Shown piece by piece: positions 15,263-24,588 of a stretch of DNA of 64,000 nucleotides; the first letter of the stretch is position 1, and each line of letters starts with the position of its first letter. This DNA comes from Halobacillus halophilus. Lineage in GTDB: Bacteria; Bacillota; Bacilli; Bacillales; Halobacillaceae. The stretch spans positions 124,001 through 188,000 of the forward strand of contig NZ_JAIVAL010000004.1 in NCBI RefSeq assembly GCF_020171985.1. Direction: 5' to 3'. A program made the position numbers and the translations under genes. The notes under the pieces were generated by a model, which had not been told where the DNA came from, did no database searches, and saw only the letters and a list, made by a program, of their open reading frames with translations.

Positions 15263-15895
15263 TTATTTTGTACCGTACAATCGGTCACCGGCATCTCCCA
15301 GACCTGGAACAATGTAACCTTTTTCATTTAACTTCTCATCAAGAGCTGCAAGATAAATATCAACATCCGGATGCTCTTCGCGAACAGCCTCTACACCTTC
15401 AGGCGCTGCAACAAGACACATTAAGCGAATTTGGCGGGCTCCTCTTTTCTTCAATGAATGGATGGCCTCATTGGCAGATCCGCCTGTAGCAAGCATTGGA
15501 TCAATGACGATAAGTTCACGTTCTTCAATATCACTAGGAAGTTTGACATAATACTCCACCGGCTGCAGCGTTTCAGGGTCGCGATAAAGTCCGACATGTC
15601 CTATTTTAGCAGCAGGAATCAATTGAATGATTCCGTCTACCATACCTAGACCGGCACGAAGAATGGGTACAAGTCCAATTTTCTTACCCGTCAGTACTTT
15701 AGCTTTTGCGTCAGAAGTGACAGGGGTGTCAATTTCAACCTCTTCAAGAGGCAGATCACGCGTAATTTCAAAAGCCATCAATGCGGCGACTTCGTCAACT
15801 AGCTCACGAAAATCCTTCGTCCCTGTTTCCTTTTTACGTATGTACGTCAGTTTGTGCTGAATTAACGGATGATCCAGTACATATACCTTTCCCAT
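15263..15895 (-). CDS. upp: Uracil phosphoribosyltransferase
   Basis: Salvages uracil to UMP with PRPP. 210 residues, usual length; the PRPP-binding loop [15 protein letters not shown] and the uracil-binding C-terminal [17 protein letters not shown] are intact. ATG 15895 follows AGAAGGAG. A sigma-A promoter lies 40 bp upstream; separated from glyA by a terminator, it leads a upp-mnaA unit. Confidence 0.97.
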   Translation of the reverse strand: MGKVYVLDHPLIQHKLTYIRKKETGTKDFRELVDEVAALMAFEITRDLPLEEVEIDTPVTSDAKAKVLTGKKIGLVPILRAGLGMVDGIIQLIPAAKIGHVGLYRDPETLQPVEYYVKLPSDIEERELIVIDPMLATGGSANEAIHSLKKRGARQIRLMCLVAAPEGVEAVREEHPDVDIYLAALDEKLNEKGYIVPGLGDAGDRLYGTK

Positions 15896-15931
15896 TGCCG
15901 ATCACTCCTTCTCATAGTTTGCATCCTTTAA

Positions 15932-15960
15932 ATTGTACTGAAAAACAAGTTGAACTGCAA
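15932..15960 (-). promoter_or_regulatory. Sigma-A promoter of upp
   Basis: Minus-strand TTGCAG (15955-15960), 17-bp spacer, TACAAT (15932-15937); transcription would start about 30 bases before the upp start codon. Confidence 0.7.
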
Positions 15961-16021
15961 CCCGATAAATATGAATTTACCCAGGCCCACCTTTCATTCC
16001 TGCCAGCCCATATCAGAACAT

Positions 16022-16056
16022 AATAATAGCCGCCAGCACTAGGCTGACGGCTTATT
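16022..16056 (-). terminator. Intrinsic terminator of glyA
   Basis: GC-rich hairpin AAGCCGTCAGCC/GCTGGCGGCT directly after the glyA stop, followed by ATTATTATG on the minus strand (weak U-run). Confidence 0.75.
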
Positions 16057-16059
16057 CTA

Positions 16060-17316
16060 TTAAATAGAAGAATAATTTAAAGTTTGATAAAGAGGGAAAC
16101 GGGAAGTCAGCTCACGCACACGCTCTGCCGCTTCTTTCATTTTTTCTTCATTATCGTGATGCTCAAGAGTAAAAGCAATCAGGTCTGCTATTTCATCCAT
16201 CTCGTTTTCTTTGAAACCACGAGTTGTGACAGCAGCGGTCCCAATACGGATTCCACTCGTTACAAACGGGCTTTCTGTGTCAAAAGGAATCGTATTTTTA
16301 TTGGTTGTAATACCAATATCATCCAAAGCCTTTTCGATCACTTTCCCTGTAAGACCTTTCTTTTGCAGATTCAGCAGCAGCAGATGATTATCCGTGCCGC
16401 CCGATACAATGTCAACACCTTTATCTACAAGGGATTCTCCGAGACGTTTAGCGTTTGCAATGATCTGCTTGGAATAATCTTTAAACTCCGGCTGCAGCGC
16501 TTCTTTAAAGGAAACAGCTTTGGCAGCAATTATATGCATTAATGGACCACCCTGCATACCTGGAAACACATTCTTATCGATTTTTTTCGCGAACTCTTTT
16601 TGACAAAGAATCATACCGCCGCGAGGGCCGCGAAGGGTTTTATGAGTCGTAGTTGTAACAAAATGCGCATGGGGCACTGGGTTAGGATGAAGACCGCAGG
16701 CGATTAGACCAGCAATATGAGCCATATCTACTAGAAGATAAGCTCCTACTTCATCCGCGATTTCACGGAATTTAGCAAAATCAATTTCACGTGGATAAGC
16801 ACTTGCGCCGGCAACAATCAGCTTAGGCTGGACTTCTTTTGCTTTTTTCAATACGGCTTCATAGTTAATTCGTTCATCCTTTTCCTCAACGCCATATTCT
16901 TCAAAGTTGTACAGCTTACCACTGAAGTTTACGGAACTACCGTGCGTAAGATGTCCCCCGTGATTGAGGTTCATTCCAAGTACGGTATCTCCGTGATCAA
17001 GAACGGTAAAATAAACAGCCATGTTGGCTTGGGCGCCGGAATGAGGCTGGACATTGGCATGATCCGCACCAAAAAGCTCTTTCGCACGGTCACGAGCGAG
17101 ATTTTCTACTACGTCGACATGCTCACAGCCTCCATAGTATCGACGGCCTGGATATCCTTCCGCATATTTATTAGTCATAACGGAGCCCATCGTTTCCATT
17201 ACAGCCTCGGAAACAAAGTTTTCAGAAGCTATTAGCTCAATATTATTCTGTTGACGATCTCTTTCATCCTGAATAGCTGCAAATACCTCTGCGTCTGTTG
17301 ATTTTACTTGATTCAT
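16060..17316 (-). CDS. glyA: Serine hydroxymethyltransferase
   Basis: PLP enzyme converting serine plus tetrahydrofolate to glycine and methylene-THF. 418 residues; PLP lysine in [19 protein letters not shown]-terminal [14 protein letters not shown], and [20 protein letters not shown] are all conserved. RBS GGAAAGGGGAAC precedes ATG 17316, 24 bp after ywlG, so the two are probably cotranscribed. No PurR box is evident immediately upstream. Confidence 0.98.
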   Translation of the reverse strand: MNQVKSTDAEVFAAIQDERDRQQNNIELIASENFVSEAVMETMGSVMTNKYAEGYPGRRYYGGCEHVDVVENLARDRAKELFGADHANVQPHSGAQANMAVYFTVLDHGDTVLGMNLNHGGHLTHGSSVNFSGKLYNFEEYGVEEKDERINYEAVLKKAKEVQPKLIVAGASAYPREIDFAKFREIADEVGAYLLVDMAHIAGLIACGLHPNPVPHAHFVTTTTHKTLRGPRGGMILCQKEFAKKIDKNVFPGMQGGPLMHIIAAKAVSFKEALQPEFKDYSKQIIANAKRLGESLVDKGVDIVSGGTDNHLLLLNLQKKGLTGKVIEKALDDIGITTNKNTIPFDTESPFVTSGIRIGTAAVTTRGFKENEMDEIADLIAFTLEHHDNEEKMKEAAERVRELTSRFPLYQTLNYSSI

Positions 17317-17340
17317 AGTAAACCGTTCCCCTTTCCATTC

Positions 17341-17913
17341 CTATTCGTCACACGAACCTTCTTCTTCTATTATTTCATAAACAGCACGGACTCCTCCGAT
17401 TAAAGGAGGCCGCGTTTTGGCAGCCGTAATGTGGGCGGCCCCTATCGTTTTCTGCTCAATACGCACAGGGACGGCCACTCGCTTCAAATGCATTCCAATT
17501 AAAGTATCCCCTATATCAAGTCCTCCATCAGCCTGGATGGTTTCTACCAGGACTGGGTCATCCATATGCTTAAAGGCATAAGAAGCCATAGAACCACCGG
17601 CTTTAGGTACCGGAATGGCCGAGACCTCTGTCAGTCTCTCTTTCTCAAAAACAGAGCGATCCACAACAATTGAGCGATTTAAATGCTCACAGCACTGGAA
17701 AGCCACATGAATATTCGCCTGATCTTCCATCTTTTTAAGTTCACGGAACATTACCTCCGCCAGAGACTCGTTTCCGGAAGTGCCAATCCGCTCGCCAGCT
17801 ACCTCGCTAGTCGAACATCCTACCACAAATATACCATCTTTAATGGATCCCGATTGCACAAGTTGTTCCACTACAGCCCTGGTATCATCCTGGATGGTTC
17901 GGACATCTATCAC
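17341..17913 (-). CDS. ywlG: YwlG family protein (TIGR01440), unknown function
   Basis: 190-residue cytoplasmic protein, GTG start at 17913 after AAGGAGGGG. Motifs typical of the family are VVGCSTSEVAGERIGTSGNE, FQCCEHLNRSIVV and HMDDPVLVETIQADGGLDIGDTLIGMHL. Conserved between rpiB and glyA across Bacillus. No biochemical role is known to me; the invariant Cys/His residues suggest a small-molecule or metal site. Confidence 0.9.
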   Translation of the reverse strand: MIDVRTIQDDTRAVVEQLVQSGSIKDGIFVVGCSTSEVAGERIGTSGNESLAEVMFRELKKMEDQANIHVAFQCCEHLNRSIVVDRSVFEKERLTEVSAIPVPKAGGSMASYAFKHMDDPVLVETIQADGGLDIGDTLIGMHLKRVAVPVRIEQKTIGAAHITAAKTRPPLIGGVRAVYEIIEEEGSCDE

Positions 17914-17941
17914 GCCTGCCCCTCCTTATCGTTTTATTTCT

Positions 17942-17973
17942 AAAAAAGGAGAAGCCTGAATGCTCCTCCTTTA
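17942..17973 (-). terminator. Terminator between rpiB and ywlG
   Basis: Minus-strand hairpin AAAGGAGGAGC/GCTTCTCCTTT followed by TTTA; it can end the rpiB transcript or reduce read-through into ywlG-glyA. Confidence 0.75.
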
Positions 17974-18022
17974 GTTATCAGCTTCCGCATTATTTAGCTT
18001 CCGCTTATCTGCTTTCATTGTA

Positions 18023-18463
18023 TTATTTATTCTCATATTCGGCAATCTTAGTTATACGGTTTTGGTGACGGCCGCCTTCAAATTCTGTCGAAACCCACGT
18101 TTTTGCAATTTCTTTAGCAAGGCCAGGGCCAATGACGCGTTCACCCATGCAAAGAACGTTTGAATCGTTATGCTCCCGTGTAACCTTTGCTGTAAAAAGA
18201 TCATGAACAAGAGCAGCACGTACTCCTTTTACTTTATTGGCAGAAATGGACATACCGATTCCAGTTCCGCAAATAAGAATAGCTTTATCAAACTCTCCGT
18301 GAGCTACTCGCTCAGCTGCTGGAATACCATAGTCAGGGTAATCCACAGACCCTTCACAGTCGCAGCCAATATCTTCAAAATCAATTTGAAGTTCAGTCAA
18401 AACATCTGCTACTTCCTGTCGCAGATTTACACCGCCATGGTCTGAAGCAAGAATTACTTTCAT
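18023..18463 (-). CDS. rpiB: Ribose-5-phosphate isomerase B (RpiB/LacAB family)
   Basis: Isomerises ribose-5-P and ribulose-5-P. 146 residues with the N-terminal ASDHGGVNLRQEV and the catalytic cysteine in ICGTGIGMSISANKVKGVRAAL, as in RpiB; the C-terminal GGRHQNRITKI closes the active site of the neighbouring subunit. It is preceded and followed by terminators, so is likely monocistronic. Equivalent to ywlF. Confidence 0.93.
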   Translation of the reverse strand: MKVILASDHGGVNLRQEVADVLTELQIDFEDIGCDCEGSVDYPDYGIPAAERVAHGEFDKAILICGTGIGMSISANKVKGVRAALVHDLFTAKVTREHNDSNVLCMGERVIGPGLAKEIAKTWVSTEFEGGRHQNRITKIAEYENK

Positions 18464-18551
18464 AGCTCCTACACTCCCGTCTTCTTAATTGTCAATCCTA
18501 TCGTGACAGTTTACTGGGCTGCTGTCAATTGAACAAAAGGATTATCGAACA

Positions 18552-18588
18552 TAAAAAAATAGAGCCATTTTACCGGCTCTATTTTTAA
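18552..18588. terminator. Bidirectional terminator downstream of ywlE
   Basis: Hairpin AAAAATAGAGCC/GGCTCTATTTTT with T-rich tails on both strands, 165 bp beyond the ywlE stop. The stretch 18589-18753 between them shows no gene; a few short frames lack ribosome sites. Confidence 0.8.
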
Positions 18589-18753
18589 AATCAGGAGGCA
18601 TGAATAATAGTGAATTTTAATGTTGACCAAATTCGTTAAGAGTTGAAAATTTGCTCGTTCATCAATTTTGAGACGGAGGTCAAAAAGTAAATAAAATGTC
18701 TATTTTATGTAATTCGGTACTCTCAAGCCTGCCTCACGGCTATAACCAGACCG

Positions 18754-19362
18754 TTAGGAAGAGGTACCGTTCAATCTTTTAACGAGAAGTTCAATATACT
18801 TATCTAACTCGTCCCGCGTCGCCCTATAAGCATCCAAACTCCCGCCAAAAGGGTCGATAATGTTAATATCAGGGATACTGTTTTCGATTTCTTCAATCTG
18901 TTTAATCTCTGATTTTAAATCAGTCATCAGCTTTTCTTCCATTTCTTCATCACTTAAATTTGCCGTATGACTCAATATAGAAGAACGTTTCTCTTCAAAT
19001 CTAGCGTATAGCTCTTTCAGCTTCTGCCACTGATTTTCGTCGATAAGTACATATTCTTTTAGAGTAAAGTATTTATCCTGATAATCCGGATATTGAATGG
19101 CCAGGGTTTGTTTGTGACGATCCGTCATAGTCAACACAAGATCCGCCCACTCTAACAATTCTGCCGTTACTGAACTCGTTTTGTGATCTATGTCAAACTT
19201 CCATTCTCTAAGAACAAGTTCTGTATTTTTGGACATCGGCTCTCCTTCACCGGCAAATATACCGGCTGAACGTGCCTCAATCGTTGAGAGCTTTGCTTTT
19301 AAGAGAGCTTCGGCCATAGGGCTTCGGCAAGTATTTCCTGTACAAACAAATAATATATTCAC
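18754..19362 (-). CDS. ywlE: Low-molecular-weight phosphatase, protein-arginine phosphatase YwlE-like, with an extra insert
   Basis: YwlE removes phosphate from phosphoarginine placed by McsB. The P-loop VCTGNTCRSPMAEALL has the nucleophilic Cys and, importantly, the Thr after Asn that gives arginine specificity in YwlE; tyrosine phosphatases have a bulkier residue there. The general-acid DPFGGSLDAYRATRDEL is near the C-terminus. Length is 202 residues against about 150 for the family: some 50 extra charged, helical residues lie between LTMTDRHKQTL and the DPFGG motif. GTG 19362 is used (AGGAG 8 nt upstream; aligns with the B. subtilis start). Confidence 0.9.
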   Translation of the reverse strand: MNILFVCTGNTCRSPMAEALLKAKLSTIEARSAGIFAGEGEPMSKNTELVLREWKFDIDHKTSSVTAELLEWADLVLTMTDRHKQTLAIQYPDYQDKYFTLKEYVLIDENQWQKLKELYARFEEKRSSILSHTANLSDEEMEEKLMTDLKSEIKQIEEIENSIPDINIIDPFGGSLDAYRATRDELDKYIELLVKRLNGTSS

Positions 19363-19433
19363 AGCCAATTCTCCTAACCGTTTATCACTTTACTTCATAA
19401 TATCATACACACAGGGGGGAGTTAAAATTTTTG

Positions 19434-19970
19434 TCAGAAAATGGCATGCAACCCGAGCGCGCAGAGAATACTTCCTCCGAGTAATTCACTATACACCCCA
19501 AGAAGACCACTGGCACGCCTTCCAATAACAAAACCCACCCAAGTTAGCAGCATACTGAACAGACCGAAGGAAAAAATAGACACAAAAACCTCTGATTCAC
19601 GAAGTCCTAAACTGAAACCAACCGGAAAACTATCAATACTCACACTAAGGGCAAAAAGCCACAACCCAGCTCCCGCCAGGGTATAAGCCGCATTATGCTT
19701 GTCCGTGAATGATGCAAAAACGGTATAGCTTCCCAGACAGAAAAGCAATAAACCTCCTCCGACAGCCGCCCACTCACTAGCACTGCCTGAAAGCCATTGG
19801 CCAAGAGCCATGCCAAGCCCAGGCATAAACATGTGGAAAATACCTACCACAATCCCCGCAAAGAATGCGTGTTTTAAACGGACCGCTTGCAGTCCCATTC
19901 CTAGTGAAACCGAGAAAGCATCCAAACCTAAGGCTAACGAAAGCAAAACCAACCCCGTAACTTGTTCCAA
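19434..19970 (-). CDS. mntP: Manganese efflux pump MntP
   Basis: Six-helix membrane exporter of Mn(II) (DUF204). The pseudo-repeat motifs LALGLDAFSVSLGMG and LSVSIDSFPVGFSLGL carry the two Asp residues of the transport site. TTG 19970 is proposed as start: GGGGAGG lies 8 nt upstream, and an ATG at 19991 would place the RBS within the gene; 178 residues result. Directly follows ywlC (57 bp), corresponding to ywlD. Confidence 0.93.
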   Translation of the reverse strand: MEQVTGLVLLSLALGLDAFSVSLGMGLQAVRLKHAFFAGIVVGIFHMFMPGLGMALGQWLSGSASEWAAVGGGLLLFCLGSYTVFASFTDKHNAAYTLAGAGLWLFALSVSIDSFPVGFSLGLRESEVFVSIFSFGLFSMLLTWVGFVIGRRASGLLGVYSELLGGSILCALGLHAIF

Positions 19971-20027
19971 ATATGAGCCCTCCCCGGACATGCTATTTCA
20001 TCGTATGCGGGAAGCAGACTCTATATG

Positions 20028-21068
20028 TCAGGGCTGCTCGATGATCTTAACAGAGGCTTTTGTTAATCGATTCATAACTGCCGCCCCTACGCCATAATTT
20101 GGAAAAGATTCGCATAGAATAAGATCAATATCTGACTTTTTATATTCACGCAAAACCTCGTAAAGTCGGTTAGCTACCTCCGTAAGGTTCTCTCTGGATC
20201 CACACGGAAGAACGAATTCATGATGAAGTTTCTCAGCCAGTTCATTGCTTGCAATGACCCCGATCCGGTACCCTTCTTCTTGTAATTCATGCAGCTTCTT
20301 CCTGAAGAACTCATCCTCCCCCTTTATTAACCACAACGGAGACTCAGGGGCATAATGTGTGTACTTCATCCCGGGAGACACCGGGGGCGTGTCTTTTCCG
20401 GCTAAGCCGGGGTCAATTTTCACTTCAGGCAATACCTCTTCAAGATCTTCTTTTGTAATACCTCCCGGGCGAAGGATAGCCGGAATGTCAGATGTACAAT
20501 CCAGTACCGTTGATTCTACTCCTACCCCCGTCGGTCCTCCATCCAGAATACCTGCAATACGTCCTTCCAAATCCTGATGCACATGTTCTGCCTTTGTAGG
20601 ACTAGGGCGACCTGAACGATTCGCACTCGGTGCGGCCAAAGGCAGTTCTGCCGCCTCCAGCAAAGCTAAAGCTAATGGATGATCCGGCATGCGAATCGCA
20701 ACCGTTCTTAAGCCCGCCGTTACATTCTTTGCGGCTGTTCCGTTGCTTTCTAAAATTAAAGTAAGCGGCCCCGGCCAGAATCTTTCCATAAGATTACGAG
20801 CTACTTGAGGAATATGAGTAACGAGATCCTCTACTTCTCTTATGCTTGCTACGTGCACAATCAAGGGGTTATCAGATGGTCGCCCCTTAGCTTCAAAGAT
20901 CCTTTGAACAGCACTTTCATTCGTAGCATCTGCTCCAAGACCATAGACTGTCTCTGTAGGAAAAGCAACCACTTGTTGTTCTCTCAATAAGTGCGCCGCT
21001 TCTTGTATGGAACCCTCTGATTTCTCTGGTTGTTCAGTTGGTTTCCACAACTTCGTGATCATACCCAT
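20028..21068 (-). CDS. ywlC: L-threonylcarbamoyladenylate synthase (Sua5/YwlC)
   Basis: Makes threonylcarbamoyl-AMP for the t6A37 modification of ANN-decoding tRNAs. The 346-residue protein has an N-terminal YrdC domain (VAFPTETVYGLGADA, KGRPSDNPLIVHV, PSANRSGRPSPTKAEHV) and the additional C-terminal Sua5 domain after about residue 220, joined by the SPGMKYTHYAP linker. AAGGAG is 9 nt before ATG 21068. A DnaA-box cluster precedes it, as at the B. subtilis ywlC locus. Confidence 0.96.
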   Translation of the reverse strand: MGMITKLWKPTEQPEKSEGSIQEAAHLLREQQVVAFPTETVYGLGADATNESAVQRIFEAKGRPSDNPLIVHVASIREVEDLVTHIPQVARNLMERFWPGPLTLILESNGTAAKNVTAGLRTVAIRMPDHPLALALLEAAELPLAAPSANRSGRPSPTKAEHVHQDLEGRIAGILDGGPTGVGVESTVLDCTSDIPAILRPGGITKEDLEEVLPEVKIDPGLAGKDTPPVSPGMKYTHYAPESPLWLIKGEDEFFRKKLHELQEEGYRIGVIASNELAEKLHHEFVLPCGSRENLTEVANRLYEVLREYKKSDIDLILCESFPNYGVGAAVMNRLTKASVKIIEQP

Positions 21069-21143
21069 TTCTAATACTCCTTTTCTTCGACAATTAACTT
21101 GTTCTAGTTGTCTCTATTCTACAAGTTTCCACAAATTCAGACA

Positions 21144-21288
21144 TTATACACAGGTTGTCCTCAAGTTATCCACAAAGATACCCACATATCCAAAGAAACC
21201 GTTAGTAATTTTTACATTGAAAAAATATAATCCACAGGTTATCCACCGGAATAGACTTATATGTGCATAAGTACTCCATTTATACACA
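21144..21288. promoter_or_regulatory. DnaA-box cluster upstream of ywlC
   Basis: Three perfect TTATNCACA boxes (TTATACACA at 21144-21152, TTATCCACA at 21166-21174, TTATACACA at 21280-21288) plus near matches TTATCCACC (21239-21247), TAATCCACA (about 21229) and ATATCCACA (about 21310), all in the same direction in under 180 bp. B. subtilis has a known DnaA-binding cluster at ywlC, so this is a probable conserved DnaA titration/regulation site. Confidence 0.8.
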
Positions 21289-21289
21289 G

Positions 21290-21601
21290 TCAGTTGTGAT
21301 TAACTCGATATATCCACAAGCACTTTTCGACATCTTGCCGTTCAAAATGCTGATGCTGCAGGATATGATCAAGGGATCCCGAATGACTGTCCACATGAAT
21401 TTCATCCATCTTCTGTGCCTTCGCATAATACTGAATCAATTCAAAAACACCCAGAATCTGACTGGGTGAAATCTGGGAAACGACTTGCAGCTGCTCTAAT
21501 TTAAATACCCCATTCCCCTGAGCACTCAATTGAAAATCTCCAATCTTCTGTTTTCCTTCTTTTAAATAGTAGAGTTTCTCGTCCATTTTTTCAATATACA
21601 C
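21290..21601 (-). CDS. Small protein at the ywlB position, possibly a reduced GNAT-like fold
   Basis: 103 residues from a GTG start at 21601 (GGGGTG RBS about 10 nt upstream); an internal ATG at 21586 lacks an RBS. Sequence LEQLQVVSQISPSQILGVFELIQYYAKAQKMDEIHVD followed by ILQHQHFERQDVEKCLWIYRV resembles the last strand-helix-strand part of GNAT acetyltransferases (helix, strand, 'neighbour-helix', final strand) but the acetyl-CoA loop is missing. In B. subtilis this slot holds ywlB, annotated as a GNAT protein of larger size. Function not recognised. Its RBS lies inside a hairpin. Confidence 0.55.
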   Translation of the reverse strand: MYIEKMDEKLYYLKEGKQKIGDFQLSAQGNGVFKLEQLQVVSQISPSQILGVFELIQYYAKAQKMDEIHVDSHSGSLDHILQHQHFERQDVEKCLWIYRVNHN

Positions 21602-21603
21602 GA

Positions 21604-21652
21604 ATCATCCACACCCCTTTTCTTTTACATTATGAGAAAGGGTGTGGATGAT
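21604..21652 (-). promoter_or_regulatory. Hairpin sequestering the ribosome site of the downstream small gene
   Basis: 13-bp perfect arms (ATCATCCACACCC at 21604-21616 and GGGTGTGGATGAT at 21640-21652) between spoIIR and the gene starting at 21601. On the minus-strand mRNA the 3' arm holds the GGGGTG Shine-Dalgarno. No U-run follows, which argues against a simple terminator. Confidence 0.55.
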
Positions 21653-21655
21653 ATG

Positions 21656-22264
21656 CTAGGAAAATAGTTTATCCCAAAGTTTGACCACGAAGAATTTCAC
21701 TTCTATTTCATCATCTGCAGGTTCGGCTTCTATTTTATCTGAATTTTTTTCCTCAGCTTGTGCTACACTTGTGCCGTTAGAGAAGTCAAGGAAACATAGC
21801 GGCGGAAATAATACGCACCACCAATTATCTCCCGTCCCTTGCCCCAGAGTAATTAAAATAGCTTCATATTCACCGGCCGGGTACATATATGTACCGTACA
21901 ATTTAGCAGGAAACGTAACGGAGTCATTATAATCTACTTCATAAGAGTAGTTTATACCTTCTTTCTCGAGGGTTTCGGCTACTACTTTTTCAATCTCAGG
22001 AAGACGATTTTGAATCAGTTCTCTGGCTTCTTCAATAGAAGTTAAATCTTTTACCCACGTGTTAATCTCCTGATTTACTTCATCCCGTACAAGTCGTTTA
22101 ATCTGCTGGTCCTTTTGATCATTGCTGTCAGCTAATATGCGCAGACGAATAGCTTCGTCAGGAATGACTTGATATTGTTTCCACTCAGCTCCTGTGCTTT
22201 GCCCCCAGGGTAATACGACAATAATAATGATTAATGCGAATAATAAGCGTACGGTGTTTTTCAT
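21656..22264 (-). CDS. spoIIR: Stage II sporulation protein R
   Basis: Forespore-secreted signal that triggers SpoIIGA to process pro-sigma-E in the mother cell. 202 residues with an N-terminal hydrophobic export segment (LLFALIIIIVVLPWG) and the SpoIIR domain, including IRLRILADSNDQKDQQIKR, FPAKLYGTYMYPAGEYEA and GTGDNWWCVLFPPLCFLDF. RBS GGGAGGAC precedes ATG 22264. It follows prmC with a 232-bp gap that must hold its forespore promoter; I could not identify a convincing sigma-F site there. Confidence 0.95.
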   Translation of the reverse strand: MKNTVRLLFALIIIIVVLPWGQSTGAEWKQYQVIPDEAIRLRILADSNDQKDQQIKRLVRDEVNQEINTWVKDLTSIEEARELIQNRLPEIEKVVAETLEKEGINYSYEVDYNDSVTFPAKLYGTYMYPAGEYEAILITLGQGTGDNWWCVLFPPLCFLDFSNGTSVAQAEEKNSDKIEAEPADDEIEVKFFVVKLWDKLFS

Positions 22265-22496
22265 TTTGGTAAGTCCTCCCTGTCCCTCTGTTAGTTGCTA
22301 GTATAGGCAGAGGAGGAAGAAATTAAACCTATTAATCTATAAACCTATTCTCTTTAAGATCATAAGGTACTTTTAACTTGGGTGTTGTTATTTGAATAGA
22401 ATGGAGAAGTAGGAAGACATACGGCTCTATACATATAAACGACGTACTTTTAGCGAACTATCTCCCTATTCAGTTCTTTTAGATTCTGTTTCAGAT

Positions 22497-23363
22497 CTAT
22501 CTGAAAATGCAGCTGGCAAAAACCATCCTATCTTTTTTATTGATGTCTTTACGAATTTCTATCGTGTACTCAGGAAGGCTATCTTGAATTATTTTTTTTA
22601 CTGCATTCCCTTGTAGATATCCAATTTCAAAAGCGATTAAAGAAGGACGATGACCCGAGTCCTTAATCTGTTTGATAATCGTATCGTAAGCAGCCAACCC
22701 TTCCCAATCCGCAAATAAGGCGAGAGCCGGGTCAAAGTTCACTACTGTATCATCCATCAAATCCTTATCTGCATACGCAATGTATGGGGGATTGGAAACC
22801 ACAATATCAACCGGTCGATCCTTGAAGGGTGCATAAAAATCACCTTGAATAAATTGAATATCTGCTCCTAGCTTTTGAGCATTGCCAGAAGCGGTTTGCA
22901 ATGCTTCCTCAGAAATATCGCTTGCATATACATCTGCTTGGTTCAGTTCAAGCGCTAGTGTTATAGCTATAACCCCACTTCCAGTACCTATATCCGCTAT
23001 TTGAGGCTTATCCTTTTTAGAGGTTTCTACCCATTTCAAGATACCTTCCACCAGTTCTTCCGTTTCAGAGCGAGGGACTAAAACATTTGAGTTCACTGAA
23101 AAGCTTCTGCCATAAAATTCAGCCTCTCCTATAATATGCTGGACAGGCATGCCGGTTTCAGCGTGAACCCGCACACTTTCCACGAAAACCTCGCGTTTAT
23201 TTTCCGGAAAAGGGTCTTTTTCATAAGCTAACAACTGAGCGAAAGACATGTTTAAAACATGCTCCAGCAATAAATCAGCTACTCTTGTTTCCCGCATATG
23301 CCTACCTAAAAAAACGGAAGCCCAGTGCCGGGCTTCCTGAATCGTAGTAAAATTTGAATTCAT
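22497..23363 (-). CDS. prmC: Release factor glutamine methyltransferase
   Basis: Methylates the GGQ glutamine of release factors RF1/RF2. 288 residues; SAM-binding motif IADIGTGSGVIAITLAL and the substrate-glutamine motif VVSNPPYIAY are intact. ATG 23363 overlaps the prfA end region and has GGTG upstream; the longer frame from 23384 would lie inside prfA. Cotranscribed with prfA, its substrate's gene. Confidence 0.96.
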   Translation of the reverse strand: MNSNFTTIQEARHWASVFLGRHMRETRVADLLLEHVLNMSFAQLLAYEKDPFPENKREVFVESVRVHAETGMPVQHIIGEAEFYGRSFSVNSNVLVPRSETEELVEGILKWVETSKKDKPQIADIGTGSGVIAITLALELNQADVYASDISEEALQTASGNAQKLGADIQFIQGDFYAPFKDRPVDIVVSNPPYIAYADKDLMDDTVVNFDPALALFADWEGLAAYDTIIKQIKDSGHRPSLIAFEIGYLQGNAVKKIIQDSLPEYTIEIRKDINKKDRMVFASCIFR

Positions 23364-23364
23364 G

Positions 23365-24435
23365 TTATTCACCAAGCTGCTCAAGCTTTTTCGTCTGCTC
23401 CTCTATAAGAAGAGCCTCAAGAATTTCGTCCATATTCCCTTGAAGAACTTGATCCAGCTTCTGTAAGGTTAAACCAATTCTATGGTCTGTAACACGCGTC
23501 TGCGGGAAGTTATACGTACGAATGCGCTCTGAGCGGTCACCGGTCCCAACTGCAGATTTACGACTCTCATCGTATTCTGCTTGAGCTTCCTGCTGGAATT
23601 TGTCATAGATACGAGCACGAAGAACCTTCATCGCTTTCTCTTTGTTCTTGATCTGGGATTTTTCATCCTGACAGGATACAACGATACCGGTCGGTTCGTG
23701 GGTTAAGCGGACAGCTGACATGGTCGTATTAACACTCTGCCCCCCTGGTCCACTCGAAGCAAACGTATCTACACGAATATCTTTATCATGTACTTCTACT
23801 TCTACTTCTTCCGCTTCTGGCATAACTACAACAGTAGCCGTAGATGTATGAATCCGCCCTCCTGATTCTGTCTCAGGGACACGCTGGACACGATGAGCTC
23901 CGTTTTCAAATTTCATTTTGGAATAGGCACGCTCACCGTTCACAATAAAGATAATCTCTTTATACCCGCCTACATCGTTGGCATGGGCTTCAATCACTTC
24001 CGTTTTCCAGCCTTGCATTTCCGCATAGCGGGCATACATACGATATAGGTCGCCAGCGAATAAGGCAGCCTCATCGCCTCCGGCCGCACCGCGAATTTCC
24101 ATAATAACGTTTTTATCATCATTAGGATCACTCGGAAGCATGAGGACTTTCAGGCGTTCTTCTAATTCCTGCTTCTTCTGAGAGAGTTCATTAAGTTCTT
24201 CCTTTACCATTTCTTCCATATCATCATCAAGGTTATCATCAAGCATCGCTCTGGCATCGTCCCTTTGCTCGGTAACCTCTTTATATTCTCTATAAGCCTC
24301 TACGGTCTCCTGTAGACCGGATTGCTCTTTAGAGTATTCGCGAAGTTTATTCGTGTCAGAAATGACTTCAGGATCACTTAATAGCTCGTTTAATTTTTCA
24401 TAACGATCTTCCAATGTTTGTAAGCGTTCGATCAA
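23365..24435 (-). CDS. prfA: Peptide chain release factor 1
   Basis: Recognises UAA/UAG stop codons and triggers peptidyl-tRNA hydrolysis. GGQ motif in [22 protein letters not shown] 24435 is taken as start: GAGGTG lies 7 nt upstream and the product [18 protein letters not shown] is then exactly 356 residues, the B. subtilis RF1 length; starts further upstream add unrelated residues. First gene of a prfA-prmC unit. Confidence 0.97.
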   Translation of the reverse strand: MIERLQTLEDRYEKLNELLSDPEVISDTNKLREYSKEQSGLQETVEAYREYKEVTEQRDDARAMLDDNLDDDMEEMVKEELNELSQKKQELEERLKVLMLPSDPNDDKNVIMEIRGAAGGDEAALFAGDLYRMYARYAEMQGWKTEVIEAHANDVGGYKEIIFIVNGERAYSKMKFENGAHRVQRVPETESGGRIHTSTATVVVMPEAEEVEVEVHDKDIRVDTFASSGPGGQSVNTTMSAVRLTHEPTGIVVSCQDEKSQIKNKEKAMKVLRARIYDKFQQEAQAEYDESRKSAVGTGDRSERIRTYNFPQTRVTDHRIGLTLQKLDQVLQGNMDEILEALLIEEQTKKLEQLGE

Positions 24436-24538
24436 TGGTATGCACCTCTTTCTCCATAACATTATAATTATATTATAGAGAACTCGTGGATACAACCTGA
24501 GCTCCTTCACTAATCTGAATAACCTGGGGGCTGGCTGT

Positions 24539-24582
24539 AAAAAATGCCTGGTCAGACTTTAAAAAAAGAAAACGACCAGGCA
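24539..24582 (-). terminator. Terminator of the YhcN/YlaJ-like lipoprotein gene
   Basis: 9-bp stem TGCCTGGTC/GACCAGGCA with a T-run TTTTTT on the minus strand, immediately past the lipoprotein stop. Confidence 0.85.
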
Positions 24583-24588
24583 CATTCC

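Noticed and set aside
16057-17340. Search for a glycine riboswitch or PurR box for glyA
   Set aside because: Only 24 bp separate glyA from ywlG, and no such element is visible there.
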